64,000 nucleotides of DNA from Cohnella luojiensis (GTDB lineage Bacteria; Bacillota; Bacilli; Paenibacillales; Paenibacillaceae), in contig NZ_SOMN01000009.1 of the NCBI RefSeq assembly GCF_004564235.1, positions 80,090 to 144,089 of the forward strand, read 5' to 3'. The first letter of the stretch is position 1. Each line of letters starts with the position of its first letter. A program made the position numbers and the translations under genes. Of the stretch, positions 46,387-55,863 are shown in pieces. The notes beneath the pieces are model-generated. The model saw nothing but the letters and a program-made list of their open reading frames with translations, searched no databases and had not been told where the DNA came from.

Positions 46387-47460
46387 TTATTTCCTGATTC
46401 CCATTTCCGTAAGATTCACCTTTACATTCAAACTAACGTTCAAAGTTCGATATTGTTTTTTCCATTCCTCTTCGTTCCAATTTCGCGTTTTACTCCTAAC
46501 GAAATCCCCTAATCCGAGCGGGTCGATCCCTTCATTTTTAAACAATTGAATGAGATCCATCCCAGTTGCGGTAAGATCACTTTCAAAACGGTCTTTTATT
46601 CTCTGCTTCTCTTGCTCTGGAAAGTGAACCCCCATTGAATCAATTATTTGACCGTTTACGATAAGGTTTATCGTCACTTTTGGACTTTCCGTATCTTTCC
46701 TGACTAGATAATGCACTTTTGAACCGACAATTTCCATTGCAACGTAAGCATCGTCCAGCTTTACTTCAAGAGTACCGTGCTTCACATTTTCCAAAAGCAG
46801 TTTCATGAGCCGCATCTGCTTTTCGTTCAGTGACATTACATATTTGTCATCCTTGAATAAAGCTAAACCGGAAATCTGAACTTGATCATTCTGCAATTTA
46901 AGGAGAGGCAAAAAAGGGTCCATTCCTTTGCCCAAATAGGAATACTCGAACTCGTGAAAATTTTGTCTGGGAACAAGCCCGGTCCGTACGTTCGTATCGA
47001 GTAAATTGAGCAAAAACATCCCTTTTTCCTCATCTGAACTGAAATTCGCTTGCAGCATCTCCTTTGCTTTTCCATCGACAATGGCCAAATATTTCCTTCG
47101 CGAAGATTGAGCGTCACGCAAACCCGCTTCCAATTCCTTTGTCAACCCTTTTGCCGCTAAGTCTTTTCCAAATAAAATCACCGAAACTCTTCCTGAATTA
47201 ATGGGCCGGTTTAATCGCATGCTCATTAATTCTAGGATATTCATGCTTGTGTGGCCAACCTTTGAGAGCAATATATCTGAAACGGAACCGGGTTTACCGG
47301 CTTGAAACTTGGGCGCCGCCAACGTAAATTCGATTTGATCGTTTGGTGCATCATCGTAGGCGCAGACAATAAATAGGGTAACTCTTTCCAAAATTTGTTG
47401 CTTTACGCACCCCGTTAACAGGAAAAAGGCGACCAATAGTGAGAAAAATAACCGGTTCAT
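46387..47460 (-). CDS. Ger(x)C family spore germination lipoprotein (C subunit)
   Basis: A 357-residue germinant-receptor C subunit: lipobox SLLVAFFLLTGC (Cys 18), then the GerAC-type domains with LILSKVGHTSMNILELM-like and GRVSVILFGKDLAAKGL segments. It is anchored on the outside of the spore inner membrane. Its start overlaps the stop of the B-subunit gene by four bases (47457-47460), and it ends the A-B-C operon. Confidence 0.9.
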   Translation of the reverse strand: MNRLFFSLLVAFFLLTGCVKQQILERVTLFIVCAYDDAPNDQIEFTLAAPKFQAGKPGSVSDILLSKVGHTSMNILELMSMRLNRPINSGRVSVILFGKDLAAKGLTKELEAGLRDAQSSRRKYLAIVDGKAKEMLQANFSSDEEKGMFLLNLLDTNVRTGLVPRQNFHEFEYSYLGKGMDPFLPLLKLQNDQVQISGLALFKDDKYVMSLNEKQMRLMKLLLENVKHGTLEVKLDDAYVAMEIVGSKVHYLVRKDTESPKVTINLIVNGQIIDSMGVHFPEQEKQRIKDRFESDLTATGMDLIQLFKNEGIDPLGLGDFVRSKTRNWNEEEWKKQYRTLNVSLNVKVNLTEMGIRK

Positions 47461-48545
47461 ATCGTTCTTCTCACTTTCATTCTGACGATGTCGACGATAT
47501 ACACAAATGGGATATACGCAAAAATAATGTAAAATCCGATTTTGGATAACATGGTTTCAACAACTTCAATAAGATTACGACCTGGAATCAGACATACGGC
47601 GGTAAAGACCAGAATTAATAATATCGGTAGGACTGTCAATTGTTTCACAGTGAACATGAATTTAAACATTCGGCTTGAAGCCCAAAGACAAAAGCAAATG
47701 ATAGGAATAGCCCATAGGATCTGTGAAGAAGCGCCGACAAATTCAAATCGTTCAATAAAAGGAAATTGAACAAATTTATATTTGGTTAATTGCGGCCATA
47801 TTTCTTTTGATAGTTGTTCGGGTTTGAACAATAACAATGAAAAGAAAGTAACGATTAGATAAGATAATGTTGTAACAAAGTTTCCTAAGTGAGCCCATTT
47901 TTGTGACTTTCTTGGTGTTTTGATAAAAGTGTAGCAGAATAAGAGCATCTCCACGCCTAAATAGGGAAATGTCAACTCCTTACCTGCTTGAATAATATCA
48001 ATCAGCGAATGATCCATAATGGGTGACAAATTGTTAAAATGAAAAGAACCTGCTGTAAAAAACAAGGATAATATGAGAAGATGTCGTACCAAGCTAAACA
48101 TACAAATGCCCACGATAACTCGAAAACCTCCTGCAACGATGTAATAAACAAGCAGCAGTAAAACCAATGCCAACGCCCATGTTTCAAGATCAGGAAATAA
48201 CCATACTTGTATAATTTCGATAAATAGCCGTGTTTGAAAACTTGCAACGGTTAGGAAGTAAACAATAAAGATAAAGTTAAGACCCCCGCCCGCCCATTTT
48301 CCAAAAAATTGTTGATGAATATGGATAAGATCCGTCTCATTTCGGTTGAGAATTCGATACATCATCCAAATGACGATGTGAAAGCTGATCCCGCAAAGGA
48401 TGACAGAGATCCAAGCATCTTGGCCGGCCAATTGAATCGGCTTGTTCGCCATGGTGAGATACTCGGGTCCGAACTGCATCGAATGAATCAATACGAAAAC
48501 CAGATAAGGCGATATGGTAAACCGCGGATGTTCCGTTGACTTCAT
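47457..48545 (-). CDS. GerAB/Endospore germination permease family protein (B subunit)
   Basis: A ~362-residue integral membrane protein with about ten helices, of the amino-acid/polyamine-like spore germination permease family (FTISPYLVFVLIHSMQFGPEYL start). The start ATG 48545 is preceded by GGGGGGTGA; a frame extending to 48563 begins before it. The B subunit is thought to bind the germinant in the spore inner membrane. Overlaps the C-subunit gene. Confidence 0.9.
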   Translation of the reverse strand: MKSTEHPRFTISPYLVFVLIHSMQFGPEYLTMANKPIQLAGQDAWISVILCGISFHIVIWMMYRILNRNETDLIHIHQQFFGKWAGGGLNFIFIVYFLTVASFQTRLFIEIIQVWLFPDLETWALALVLLLLVYYIVAGGFRVIVGICMFSLVRHLLILSLFFTAGSFHFNNLSPIMDHSLIDIIQAGKELTFPYLGVEMLLFCYTFIKTPRKSQKWAHLGNFVTTLSYLIVTFFSLLLFKPEQLSKEIWPQLTKYKFVQFPFIERFEFVGASSQILWAIPIICFCLWASSRMFKFMFTVKQLTVLPILLILVFTAVCLIPGRNLIEVVETMLSKIGFYIIFAYIPFVYIVDIVRMKVRRTI

Positions 48546-48570
48546 CTTTGTATCACCCCCCAAAGCTGAT

Positions 48571-50022
48571 TCATTCGTCTATGTCTCTTTTTAGGTTTGC
48601 GTTTTTCCTGTCGAATCTTACGGGTTTTGGAGATCTGAAAAAGTTAAATCGATGATGAAATTTGGAATATGGAGGACGAATTACAGTATCATATAAGTCG
48701 GCAGAGCGATAAGGATAAAAGGGAACTAGGTAAGGCATCCCGAGAGACGTTAATCGCAACAGATGTGCAACCACGGCAAAGGTGCAGATGAAAATACCCA
48801 ATAACCCCCATAATTGCGCTGCGAAGATAAATGGAAAACGAAGAAGTCGTATGGTAGCGCTCATTCGAAAAATGGGTGTAGTGAAAGAAGCCAACGCCGA
48901 TAACGCCACAATGATCAATAAAAAGTTGCTGGTAAGCGCGGCTTCAACGGCGGCCGTACCGAGCACAATACCTCCAACAATTCCGATGGTTTGTCCGATT
49001 TTTGTAGGCAATCTGGCGCCCGCTTCCCGTAACAGTTCAATAACAAGCTCCATAATGAGCACTTCCACGACAGGAGGAAACGGTACATTGATCCTCGAAG
49101 AAACGATCGTGGACAAAAAAACATTGGAAATGCCCTGACCGTGATAGGTCATAACGGCAACATATAAGGGTGTGGCAAAGACGGAAAACAGCACGGAAAA
49201 CATGCGAATCAGCCGCACTATCGAGCCGATGATCCATGGCAAATAATAATCTTCAAAAGAAATGAAAAATTGCCCCAGGTTGACCGGCGCAAAAATCGCA
49301 ATCGGGGATCCGTCCATCAAAACGCAAATTTGCCCCGACGATACGGCCCAAGCAACGTAATCCGGCCTTTCGGTCCCGATCGTCTGTGGAAAGATGGAGT
49401 TGGAATTATCTTCGATCATTTGTTGAAGAATGGTCATATTCGTAATTTGATCAAATTGCACATCCTCAATGCGCTGAATGCATGTATCTACATATTGTTC
49501 GTTCGCTATTCTATCTATGTAACAAATCGCAACTTTCGACTTGGATACACTCCCCGCAGTGAGCTCTTTTATACGCAACTCAGGAGAGGGAATTCGCTTA
49601 CGGATCAAGTTAAGATTGATGTCCAATGATTCAACAAAGGCTTCTTTCGGTCCTTCCACGGTGAATTCGATTTCGGGTATCGTTACGTTCCGACCCTTGG
49701 ATGCGGCGGCATTGACCAAAATACAATGATGGCTTTGCTGGCCATATTGAATAGCGACATTTCCCCGCAAAATTTTGTTTTGAATAAGGTCCCCATCGGA
49801 GGATATTTCTTTCTCCGCAACCGGGATCGAATGGTACAGATCATCCAAAGATAGATCCGAATCGTTGCTCAGGCAGCTCAGGATATGCTGTTGCAACACT
49901 GTTGGCTCCGTGAGAGATTTAAAATAGCCGATGAAAAAAGGCTCAGAGTTCGTCTGATGTTCGTAGAAAACGAAATCCGATGATTCACTCAGCTCCTTCC
50001 ATAACCGAGGGACTGATTTCAT
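48571..50022 (-). CDS. GerA family spore germination protein (A subunit)
   Basis: A 483-residue receptor A subunit. ATG 50022 is 6 nt after AGAGTGA; a TTG two codons upstream sits on that site. The soluble N-terminal half (two subdomains, with VEGPKEAFVESLDINLNLIRKR and SKVAICYIDRIAN) is followed by the membrane half with AWAVSSGQICVLMDGSP, INVPFPPVVEVLIMELVIELLREAGARLPTKIG-type segments. With the B and C genes it forms a complete germinant receptor. It has one short gap (25 bp) to the B gene. Confidence 0.92.
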   Translation of the reverse strand: MKSVPRLWKELSESSDFVFYEHQTNSEPFFIGYFKSLTEPTVLQQHILSCLSNDSDLSLDDLYHSIPVAEKEISSDGDLIQNKILRGNVAIQYGQQSHHCILVNAAASKGRNVTIPEIEFTVEGPKEAFVESLDINLNLIRKRIPSPELRIKELTAGSVSKSKVAICYIDRIANEQYVDTCIQRIEDVQFDQITNMTILQQMIEDNSNSIFPQTIGTERPDYVAWAVSSGQICVLMDGSPIAIFAPVNLGQFFISFEDYYLPWIIGSIVRLIRMFSVLFSVFATPLYVAVMTYHGQGISNVFLSTIVSSRINVPFPPVVEVLIMELVIELLREAGARLPTKIGQTIGIVGGIVLGTAAVEAALTSNFLLIIVALSALASFTTPIFRMSATIRLLRFPFIFAAQLWGLLGIFICTFAVVAHLLRLTSLGMPYLVPFYPYRSADLYDTVIRPPYSKFHHRFNFFRSPKPVRFDRKNANLKRDIDE

Positions 50023-50161
50023 TTCCAATCACTCTTTTCCCAATTTCAATTTCTCAGTTCATTGTCTCACTTCAAGTGGATATTATACATTTCCGTACGT
50101 AACAGCCGAGAAGCATACCGATAAGAACTCATACATACAGCACGTTTGAAGAGCAGAAGAC

Positions 50162-50194
50162 GGCCTCAGTCCCATGGAATTCAGGACTAAGGCC
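50162..50194 (-). terminator. Hairpin after the epoxide-hydrolase gene
   Basis: GGCCTCAGTCC/GGACTAAGGCC with an 11-nt loop, 19 bp past the stop codon. The following T run is poor, so strength is uncertain. Confidence 0.55.
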
Positions 50195-50212
50195 GCCTAA
50201 CAGGTTTTGCAA

Positions 50213-51565
50213 TTAGCGTACCGACTTGAATGCGGCGCGGAGTTCTTTAACGAATAACATTGGCTGTTCCCACGCCGCGAAATGCCCGCCTTTTTTGAGC
50301 TTGTTGTAGTAGATAAGATTGGGGTACGCCTTCTTTGCCCAACTCTTCGGGGCTTGAAAGAGCTCGTCAGGGAAGACGCTCACGGCAGCCGGGATTTTGA
50401 CGCCCACCGGAAGAAAAAAGGGGGTCTTGTTCTCCCAGTAGATACGCGCCGAAGAAATCGCCGTGTTCGTCAGCCAGAAGAGCGTGATATTGTCCAAAAC
50501 ATCGTCACGCGTAAGGCCTTCTTTTTGTCCGTCAAACGCTCTCGAGATCAGAGCCAGACTCTTCGGGTCATGGTCAAGCATAAAGGCTGCCAAACCGACA
50601 GGCGAATCGGCCAGACCGGTAAGCGTCTGCGGACGAGACCCCATTATGTGTGCATAGTCGAGATATTTGAAAGTGAATCCAATTCCCGCGACAGCGGTCT
50701 TCTCTTCTTCCGAGAGATCCGGTTGCGGGCTGCCGGCCTTGATCGCCTTAATCACTTCGGGTGGAACCACGGCAGGCAGGTTAGAGTGAATGGCGAGTAA
50801 TCCCGGAGGCTCCTGCTTTCCCATCAAATCCGTGACAAGCGAACCCCAGTCGCCGCCCTGCGCCACATACTTCTTGTATCCAAGGCGCTTCATTAACACA
50901 GCCCAGGCACGTGCCATGCGGACGGGGTCCCAGCCGGTCGTGGTCGGCTTGCCTGAATATCCGAAACCGGGTATCGACGGAATCACCACATCGAATGCGT
51001 CCGATGCCTTCCCGCCATATTTCGTTGGATTGGTAAGCGGGTCGATAATCTTCATCTGCTCGATGATCGAGCCGGGCCATCCGTGCGTGATGATGATCGG
51101 CAAAGCACCTTTGTGCTTCGAGCGAACGTGCATGAAGTGAATGTCCAGACCATCGATCTCGGTGATAAACTGCGGATAAGAGTTCATCTTCGCCTCGATC
51201 TTGCGCCAGTCGTACTCTGTCAACCAATATTGGGCGAGTTTCTGAATCGTTGCAAGCTGCACACCCTGCGATTTATCCGAGACCGTCTCCTTCTCAGGCC
51301 ATTTTGTCGCTTCTATGCGCCTGCGCAATTCGGTAAGTTCCTCTTCCGGAACATTCACACGAAACGGACGAATGGCTTTCTTGTCTGTAGGTTGCTTCGT
51401 TACCTCCTGTTGCTCAATTGTTTGGGGAGGATTTGCTTGGGGGGGATTTGCTTGGGGATTAACTTGCGAATTCCTGCCATTAACATTGGCATTAGTAGCG
51501 CAGGCCGTCAATCCTAATGACAGGACCAAAATCATTGCCAAACGAGAACAGAATCTGCTGCTCAT
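50213..51565 (-). CDS. Epoxide hydrolase family lipoprotein (EHN + alpha/beta hydrolase)
   Basis: A 450-residue protein with a lipobox (MILVLSLGLTAC, Cys 22), a low-complexity linker with repeated NPPQANPPQ units (about 36-49), then the epoxide hydrolase N-terminal domain (IRPFRVNVPEEELTELRRRI, TKWPE) and the alpha/beta core: THGWPGSI (HGxP oxyanion), QGGDWGS (nucleophile Asp), and GGHFAAWEQP (catalytic His). Family members are usually cytosolic, so export as a lipoprotein is unusual. Two Tyr expected in the lid are in keeping with WYFKYLDYAH-like stretches but were not mapped. AAGGAGC lies 10 nt before the ATG. Confidence 0.87.
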   Translation of the reverse strand: MSSRFCSRLAMILVLSLGLTACATNANVNGRNSQVNPQANPPQANPPQTIEQQEVTKQPTDKKAIRPFRVNVPEEELTELRRRIEATKWPEKETVSDKSQGVQLATIQKLAQYWLTEYDWRKIEAKMNSYPQFITEIDGLDIHFMHVRSKHKGALPIIITHGWPGSIIEQMKIIDPLTNPTKYGGKASDAFDVVIPSIPGFGYSGKPTTTGWDPVRMARAWAVLMKRLGYKKYVAQGGDWGSLVTDLMGKQEPPGLLAIHSNLPAVVPPEVIKAIKAGSPQPDLSEEEKTAVAGIGFTFKYLDYAHIMGSRPQTLTGLADSPVGLAAFMLDHDPKSLALISRAFDGQKEGLTRDDVLDNITLFWLTNTAISSARIYWENKTPFFLPVGVKIPAAVSVFPDELFQAPKSWAKKAYPNLIYYNKLKKGGHFAAWEQPMLFVKELRAAFKSVR

Positions 51566-51763
51566 AAGTAGTAACGCTCCTTCGGAAAGTTTTTTAGTGA
51601 TATTCTTGAAATCCTTCCCTTAGGTTCCATCCGAAATGTAGTTCTTATTCCATAGATTCGAAAAAACGATCGATTAAGCCGCTCGCCCCTCCTCTTGCTT
51701 TTCGAACCATTACCGGCTTGATTGAGATCGGCCGCCACCCAGGAGTCGTGATTTTTTCATTGC

Positions 51764-51813
51764 AATAAAAAAGCAAATCACCCTCCACCTTAACAGTCAA
51801 GGAAGAAGGTGAT
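51764..51813 (-). terminator. Terminator of the peroxiredoxin gene
   Basis: ATCACC-CTCC-CCTT / AAGG-AG-GGTGAT (51777-51813) followed on the minus strand by TTGCTTTTTTATT. Confidence 0.7.
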
Positions 51814-51845
51814 CCTATTACATGGGGTCTTTCTTAATACTACTC

Positions 51846-52487
51846 TCAGAGCTTCTTCAATTCATCGAGGATTTCCTGAGATTCCATCCGTTTCATAAAG
51901 TCCGGATCGACATGCGCGCGACGGATAATTCCTTCCTTGTCAATGATAAATGTTCCTGGAACCGGAAGAATCCAACGATCGGTTTTATTGAACTCGGTGA
52001 GATCCAGATTGAACGAATCTTTGGAGATGCTCTGCATATATTCGGGTACTTCATACAAAAGTTTGAAGCTCTCGGTGACGCTTCCGTTCGGATCGCTCAA
52101 CACCTCGAAGGTTAGGTCTTCCTTCTCTTTATGAGACAGCGAGTTGTCTGGGCTTTGCGGAGTGACGGCAATCAGTTGGCCACCGAGCTTATCAATCTCC
52201 GGCAGCAACTTCTGGTATGCGTTAAGCATAACATTGCAGAAAGGACACCAGCTTCCACGGTAGAAGGTCAGGACAACCGGACCCTTTGCAAGCTCGTCAT
52301 ACAGATTCACTTGCTCGCCAAGCGGATTAGCTAGCGTAAAATTCGGGGCTTTGCCCCCTTCCTTCAAACCGAACTCGATACCCGACTCTATCTGCTCCTT
52401 AATGAACTGAAATTCCACTTGAGCCTCATCAGGCATAGAGGCGACAAATGATTCCTTTACTTGATCTAATTCTTTATTAACTGACAT
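51846..52487 (-). CDS. Peroxiredoxin-like AhpC/TSA family protein
   Basis: A 213-residue thioredoxin-fold peroxidase. Start ATG 52487 lies 8 nt after AAGGAGA; a frame to 52571 overlaps the upstream gene end without a ribosome site. The domain starts at GGKAPNFTLANPLGE, and the active site is FYRGSWCPFC (C81 and C84), a CxxC arrangement of the type seen in atypical or thioredoxin-like peroxiredoxins. About 40 N-terminal residues are helical. It stands among other redox genes (flavoproteins, msr, ytxJ). Confidence 0.87.
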   Translation of the reverse strand: MSVNKELDQVKESFVASMPDEAQVEFQFIKEQIESGIEFGLKEGGKAPNFTLANPLGEQVNLYDELAKGPVVLTFYRGSWCPFCNVMLNAYQKLLPEIDKLGGQLIAVTPQSPDNSLSHKEKEDLTFEVLSDPNGSVTESFKLLYEVPEYMQSISKDSFNLDLTEFNKTDRWILPVPGTFIIDKEGIIRRAHVDPDFMKRMESQEILDELKKL

Positions 52488-52567
52488 TGTACAACTCTCC
52501 TTATCATAAAATATATTTTTAACAATGATTTGCTTTCCACTGTTATTTACGAAATTGCGATTGTCCT

Positions 52568-53671
52568 TCATTGATAATTCCTCATAAATCGGGAATCGAT
52601 CTTATTTTTAAGCTTCCAGAACCATTTACTATGAAAGATAACTTTTCCATATATCAAGAACGCCTCACGGTTGCCTGTCGAAAGAAGAGATAAGGAAGGG
52701 GTATGCGGATGGTAATTTACCAACCTCTGTCCATTGAAATAATGAAGCAAATTTGCCCATAATACGGGTGCTTCCTTTACAGCATAAACGCCAGATTTCG
52801 GCAATGGTGCGTAAGCGTCAATAGCCACACAATCTCCGGCACCGAAAATATTGGGAAAGTCAACAGATTGCAAGGTCGGATTGACAAGGAGATAACCTTG
52901 ATCCCTTACTTTTAACCCCGATTTACCGAACAAATCCGGGGCCTTAGGCCCCGTCAACCATAATAATCGATCGAAGGATAGGGTAACGCCGGAATTTAAT
53001 ATCACATGGTTTTCGTGTACTTTCATTACAGCTTTGTTCGTATAAAATGTTAACCCCTTACGGGATAAAATATGCATTAGCTTACTCTCGATCCAGCTAT
53101 TACTTACTCCCATCAGTGCTCCGGAGGTGACAATGGTTATGCGATCGGGACTCATCTCCAACCCGGGTTGTTGGCGTTGTCTAGCCCGCAGCGACAAAGC
53201 AAGTTCGATTCCCGATGCTCCTCCTCCAACGACGAGAATCCGTTCCGAGAAATCAAGCTGATTGATAAATTGAATAAACAACTCCATCGGCTTGACCCGG
53301 ATACCGAACATTTTTACGCCGGGTATATCGGTTGCGGCCACTTCCGATCCGATATTAAAAGACACCGCGTCATATTTCAGCATTCGCCGTGTCCGCTCCG
53401 TGATTACCGTTTGGCTGACAGCATCGAGAGACGCAACGCGATCTTCGATAAACGAAACTCCTGCTGCCTCGCAAAGCTTACGAAGATTGACTCCAATTTG
53501 TTCTTCTGCATAGAGCCCTTCCACAAATCCTGAAAGCATACCCGAATAATACTGAATGGGGAAAGGCGACAGCAAGTTCACTTCCACATTCGGTATCGGA
53601 TGCTGCTGCAGCTTCTTTAATATATGCAGGTGTACATGCCCACCGCCTACAAGCAGTAATCTTCTAGGCAA
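52568..53671 (-). CDS. FAD-dependent pyridine nucleotide-disulfide oxidoreductase (NDH-2-like)
   Basis: A 367-residue flavoprotein: N-terminal FAD motif LLLVGGGHVHLHIL (about 4-17), the second nucleotide site ILVVGGGASGIELA, and FPNIFGAGDCVAID near the end. The GGGHVHLHIL opening is like the FAD partner domain linked to SelD or to type II NADH dehydrogenases. The substrate is unknown. It is the last gene of a three-gene set with the dihydrolipoyl dehydrogenase-like protein and TVP38. Its final ~15 codons reappear in the remnant at 45664. Confidence 0.85.
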   Translation of the reverse strand: MPRRLLLVGGGHVHLHILKKLQQHPIPNVEVNLLSPFPIQYYSGMLSGFVEGLYAEEQIGVNLRKLCEAAGVSFIEDRVASLDAVSQTVITERTRRMLKYDAVSFNIGSEVAATDIPGVKMFGIRVKPMELFIQFINQLDFSERILVVGGGASGIELALSLRARQRQQPGLEMSPDRITIVTSGALMGVSNSWIESKLMHILSRKGLTFYTNKAVMKVHENHVILNSGVTLSFDRLLWLTGPKAPDLFGKSGLKVRDQGYLLVNPTLQSVDFPNIFGAGDCVAIDAYAPLPKSGVYAVKEAPVLWANLLHYFNGQRLVNYHPHTPSLSLLSTGNREAFLIYGKVIFHSKWFWKLKNKIDSRFMRNYQ

Positions 53672-53686
53672 AGCCCATTCTCCTTT

Positions 53687-55120
53687 TTATCGAAACCATT
53701 TTACATATGCCTTCATGATCCGCCCCGCGATACCGCCTTGAAACAACTTATCGCGCCAATATTGATCGGCTGTTTTCAATAACGCTTCGGAGCGGGCAGG
53801 GTACGGATGCACCACATGCGATATGGCGGGAAGCTTGTGGCCGAATCGTTTCATAAAAACGGCTTGCTGCATCCAATCCCCCGCTCCATTCCCGGCAGCA
53901 TGAGCGCCTAAGATTCTCCCTTTACGATCCGTAATCACCTTAACGATGCCTTCCGTATTCCGATCCGTTATAAATCGATCCACATGATCTAAGGTTACTT
54001 TGTAAATCCGGACTTCATCCCCGACATGCTTGCGAGCTTCTTCCTCCGTTATTCCCAAATGAAAGATTTCCGGATCCGTATAGATTACCCAAGGAACATG
54101 ATCGTAGCTGACTTTTCGTTTCAGGCCGAACACGGCGTTTCCTACGACGATCTTCCCTTCCATTCCTGCAGCATGCGTGAACGGATAAGGCTTGATCACG
54201 TCTCCGACTGCGTAAATGTGAGGAATGCTTGTCTGCAATGTTTTTTTTACCGCAATATGGTCTCCGTCCATTTGAATGCCGATGGTTAAAAGTCCAAGGC
54301 GATCGGTGTTCGGCCTTCGGCCGGCGGCAATCAATATGGCATGCGTCTCCAATTGGAGCTTTTCCCCGTCACGCTCGATCCATAACCGCTTTCTCCCATC
54401 AGGCATGGGTTCAACCTTTTTTACGCTTGCTTTGAACACGAAGGACATTTCTTTTTCCAGCGCAGCCTGTGCATATGGAACGAGTTCCGCGTCTTCTTTG
54501 TTTAATATTTGCGATCCTCTCTCGAGTACAGTCACTTTAGAACCCAGTCGGGCGAAAGCTTGAGCCAATTCCAAACCGACCGGCCCAGCTCCAATGATCA
54601 CAAGGCTTTCGGGCAATGCTTTTATATCAAAGACGCTTTCATTGGTCAGAAAATCTACGTCTTGCAAACCATCAATAGGCGGAATAGCCGCTCTGGAACC
54701 AGTAGCAATAACTATGCGCTTGCCATAAAGCACTTCGCCGCCCTTAATCTCGATATGATGCTTATCCCGGAATTGACCGTGTCCCTGAAATACATCCACG
54801 CCCATGCTCCGAAACCGTTCAGCGCTATCATGAGGTTGAATCGCAGCTTTGGCAGCTTGTACTCTTCGGTAAGCCTCGAGGTAATTGGCTTCGCCCTTCA
54901 ATTCCAATCCATAGGCTTCCGCAGCTTTCTTGGCCGTATGGAGCTCCTTAGCCGCGGCAATCAACGCTTTGGAAGGTACGCACCCTATATGCAAGCAGTC
55001 GCCTCCCGGTTCAGGTTCTTTTTCAATCAATGCCACCTTTACCCCAAAGCCCACTGCGCCTGCCGCTACGGTTAGCCCCCCGGATCCACCGCCAATGACA
55101 ATGAGATCGTAGCTTTTCAA
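53687..55120 (-). CDS. Dihydrolipoyl dehydrogenase / mercuric reductase-like flavoprotein
   Basis: A 477-residue class I pyridine nucleotide-disulfide oxidoreductase. FAD site DLIVIGGGSGGLTVAAGA, redox pair GGDCLHIGCVPSKA (C42/C47), NADH site LVIIGAGPVGLELAQAFARLG, and YAVGDVIKPYPFTHAA. The C-terminus has HVVHPYPARSE, like the usual His-Pro-Thr motif; the extra Cys pair of MerA is absent. Genes of this kind often lie beside TVP38/TMEM64 genes, as here (18 bp away). The substrate is unknown; a role in thiol or quinone redox balance is inferred. Confidence 0.88.
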   Translation of the reverse strand: MKSYDLIVIGGGSGGLTVAAGAVGFGVKVALIEKEPEPGGDCLHIGCVPSKALIAAAKELHTAKKAAEAYGLELKGEANYLEAYRRVQAAKAAIQPHDSAERFRSMGVDVFQGHGQFRDKHHIEIKGGEVLYGKRIVIATGSRAAIPPIDGLQDVDFLTNESVFDIKALPESLVIIGAGPVGLELAQAFARLGSKVTVLERGSQILNKEDAELVPYAQAALEKEMSFVFKASVKKVEPMPDGRKRLWIERDGEKLQLETHAILIAAGRRPNTDRLGLLTIGIQMDGDHIAVKKTLQTSIPHIYAVGDVIKPYPFTHAAGMEGKIVVGNAVFGLKRKVSYDHVPWVIYTDPEIFHLGITEEEARKHVGDEVRIYKVTLDHVDRFITDRNTEGIVKVITDRKGRILGAHAAGNGAGDWMQQAVFMKRFGHKLPAISHVVHPYPARSEALLKTADQYWRDKLFQGGIAGRIMKAYVKWFR

Positions 55121-55138
55121 TGTATGCGCTCCTCCACT

Positions 55139-55780
55139 TTATGATTTATTAGCGACTCGTTTCTTGAGAATAAGCGGAACCAATGTCACAAGTACGAATA
55201 CAATCGCGGCAATGATAAGGTATGACGTATTTCCCTGTAGAAAACTTGAACCCAGAAAATTATAAGCAAACGTACCCGGAATGATTCCCAGAAGCGTACC
55301 GAATAAAAAAGCCCAAAAATTCACTTTGGCCACGCCGGCCCCGTAACTGATCAGATCAAACGGGAATATCGGAATCAGCCGCAAAAGCAGAATATAGATA
55401 AAGCCTTTCTGCTGCATATTCTTTTCAAGCTTGCCCCATTTCTCCTTCGACCTTGCGGAAACCAATCTATTACCCAAAAATCGCGCTAACCAAAAAGACA
55501 ACACCGCGCCAATCGTCGCACCGACGATCGTATACACCGTTCCCCAGACCGGACCGAAAGCCAATCCGCCCGTTAATGATAGAACGGACGCGGGAAATAA
55601 AATCAAAGGCCGAACGGTATAAATGAGAATGAACAGTACCGGCGCAGCCCATCCGAACGTTAGAATCCAAGTCCTTATGCCCTGGGGACTGAGATGCAAA
55701 ACGCTGTGATTGAACCATAATAAGCCTAAGACGACTGAGATCAGCAATAATGGTTTGATGAGTTTAGATAGTGGTTTCAT
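55139..55780 (-). CDS. TVP38/TMEM64 (VTT/SNARE-associated) family membrane protein
   Basis: A ~213-residue polytopic membrane protein. ATG 55780 is 6 nt after AAGGAG; a frame to 55858 would run through a terminator. Family features: the RPLILFPASVLSLTGGLAFGPVWGTV re-entrant loop, SFWLARFLGNRLV, and the LLLRLIPIFPFDLISYGAG motif. VTT proteins are lipid scramblase- or transporter-like. It is the first gene of the set with the two flavoproteins. A central piece is duplicated in the remnant at 45719. Confidence 0.9.
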   Translation of the reverse strand: MKPLSKLIKPLLLISVVLGLLWFNHSVLHLSPQGIRTWILTFGWAAPVLFILIYTVRPLILFPASVLSLTGGLAFGPVWGTVYTIVGATIGAVLSFWLARFLGNRLVSARSKEKWGKLEKNMQQKGFIYILLLRLIPIFPFDLISYGAGVAKVNFWAFLFGTLLGIIPGTFAYNFLGSSFLQGNTSYLIIAAIVFVLVTLVPLILKKRVANKS

Positions 55781-55806
55781 TCTTGTCTCCTTATGCTGTC
55801 GACAAT

Positions 55807-55841
55807 CAAAAAACAGCAGTCCAATATAGAACTGCTGTTTT
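55807..55841 (-). terminator. Terminator between msr copy 3 and the TVP38 operon
   Basis: AAAACAGCAGT/ACTGCTGTTTT (55810-55841) followed on the minus strand by TTTTTTGATTG-type sequence. It ends the msr transcript. The same hairpin is found at 45878-45909. Confidence 0.8.
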
Positions 55842-55863
55842 TGATAGATCATTTTCAAAGCTT

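Noticed and set aside
50030..50120. Sigma-G promoter for the ger operon
   Set aside because: TGTATA and CAATGAA are present but the spacing is about 19 bp and the -10 is poor; not reported as a feature.
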